Shown: positions 63,683 through 64,000 of the stretch, in pieces
Position numbering within the stretch: the stretch's first letter is position 1
Layout of the letters: each line of letters begins with the position of its first letter
Source of the DNA: Photobacterium sanguinicancri
Lineage (GTDB): Bacteria > Pseudomonadota > Gammaproteobacteria > Enterobacterales > Vibrionaceae
NCBI RefSeq assembly: GCF_024346675.1
Contig: NZ_AP024850.1
Location: 1,612,001 to 1,676,000 of the forward strand
DNA: 64,000 nt
Reading direction: 5' to 3'
The notes under the pieces: model-generated
The model's input: only the letters and a program-made list of their open reading frames with translations
The model's database searches: none
What the model was told of the DNA's origin: nothing
Translations under genes and position numbers: made by a program

Positions 63683-64000
63683 TTAACTACGAGCTTTACG
63701 GCGTACTAAACATAAGCTCAAAAGACCCATTCCAAAAAGAGCAGCGGGTTCAGGTACACGGATTGTTAAACCTTCGACATCTGTACCGTTTCTTGTAATA
63801 ACAGTTGCTAAACCTGTTAATGGATCAATTTTGAAGTAATCGCCGTCATCATCTGCTGCAAATAAGTTAATACCATCTGTTGCAAGAGCAGCCTCTGCGC
63901 TAAGACCTGAAAGAGTACTCCCAGCACCCACTAAGGAAGCAACGCCTGTCATGGTATCTATGGTGTAGAGGCTATCTTCGCCAGCATCGACGCCAAATAA
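63683..64000 (-). CDS. PEP-CTERM exported protein, cut by the window end
   Basis: Only the C-terminal part (about 105 residues) is present; the frame stays open to the last base of the window, so no start can be given. Repeats such as LYTIDTMTGVASLVGAG and YFKIDPLTGLATVITRNGTD look like beta-propeller-type blades. The end is VPEPAALFGMGLLSLCLVRR, a PEP-CTERM sorting signal. It is probably a surface protein using the same exosortase as the gene at 61909. Confidence 0.82.
   Translation of the reverse strand, partial: LFGVDAGEDSLYTIDTMTGVASLVGAGSTLSGLSAEAALATDGINLFAADDDGDYFKIDPLTGLATVITRNGTDVEGLTIRVPEPAALFGMGLLSLCLVRRKARS

Overview
The window looks like a chromosomal segment of a marine gammaproteobacterium of the Vibrionaceae (Vibrio/Photobacterium-like). 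The grounds are a 2-aminoethylphosphonate (AEP) operon of the vibrio type, a LexA-controlled sulA, an array of integron cassettes with long VCR-like attC sites, and PEP-CTERM proteins. The genus cannot be fixed from the sequence alone.

Region 1 (1-13.9 kb) is ordinary chromosome. It holds an AEP uptake and breakdown locus: a fused permease, ATPase and binding protein on the minus strand, diverging from phnW-pbfA-phnX on the plus strand. Two matching GntR-type palindromes precede the two transporter genes. After it come an IclR regulator with a degenerate arginase-fold protein, a small conserved-looking protein, an APC-family antiporter and SOS-controlled sulA.

Region 2 (about 14.1-42.9 kb) is a 28-kb accessory island bounded by two diverged direct repeats of about 580 bp (14126-14706 and 42363-42936); the left one follows seven 12-bp tandem repeats. 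It is a defence island. It carries a three-gene ABC-3C system (14.9-18.5 kb), a DRT type 1 reverse transcriptase-nitrilase with a small membrane partner (18.8-23.2 kb), a TOTE-type primase-helicase (24.2-26.6 kb), an SOS-linked broken gene, a DUF945-like protein, a threonine-type leader peptide and attenuator in front of a dimeric-barrel protein (30.3-31.4 kb), and a seven-gene minus-strand cluster built around a prokaryotic viperin with a thymidylate-kinase-like enzyme (31.9-35.8 kb). A Tn7-like module tnsA-tnsB-tnsC-tniQ (36.8-42.05 kb) closes the island and is the likely mobility engine. No CRISPR or cas genes are present.

Region 3 (43.03-about 61.6 kb) is an integron cassette array with no integrase in the window. 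It has six copies of one ~705-bp cassette without a convincing gene, and gene cassettes for a zinc-ribbon protein, a membrane-anchored protein, a HEPN protein, a trypsin-like protease, a barstar-like protein with a TonB-domain lipoprotein, a frameshifted peptidoglycan hydrolase with a secreted partner, a Phd/ParE toxin-antitoxin pair, a frameshifted second tryptophanyl-tRNA synthetase, an RDD fragment and a VOC protein. Three IS1111-type elements sit at the same position in three attC sites, and an IS1182-family element sits in an attC core site.

Region 4 (61.9-64 kb) returns to ordinary chromosome, with two PEP-CTERM proteins (one cut by the window end) and an unrecognised protein.

The most notable items are the viperin cluster with paired 15-bp operators and a tiny Asn/Gln/Gly-rich peptide gene, the thr-type attenuator detached from any thr gene, the attC-targeting IS1111 elements with a long 3' non-coding end, and the repeat-bounded Tn7-like defence island next to an integrase-less array.
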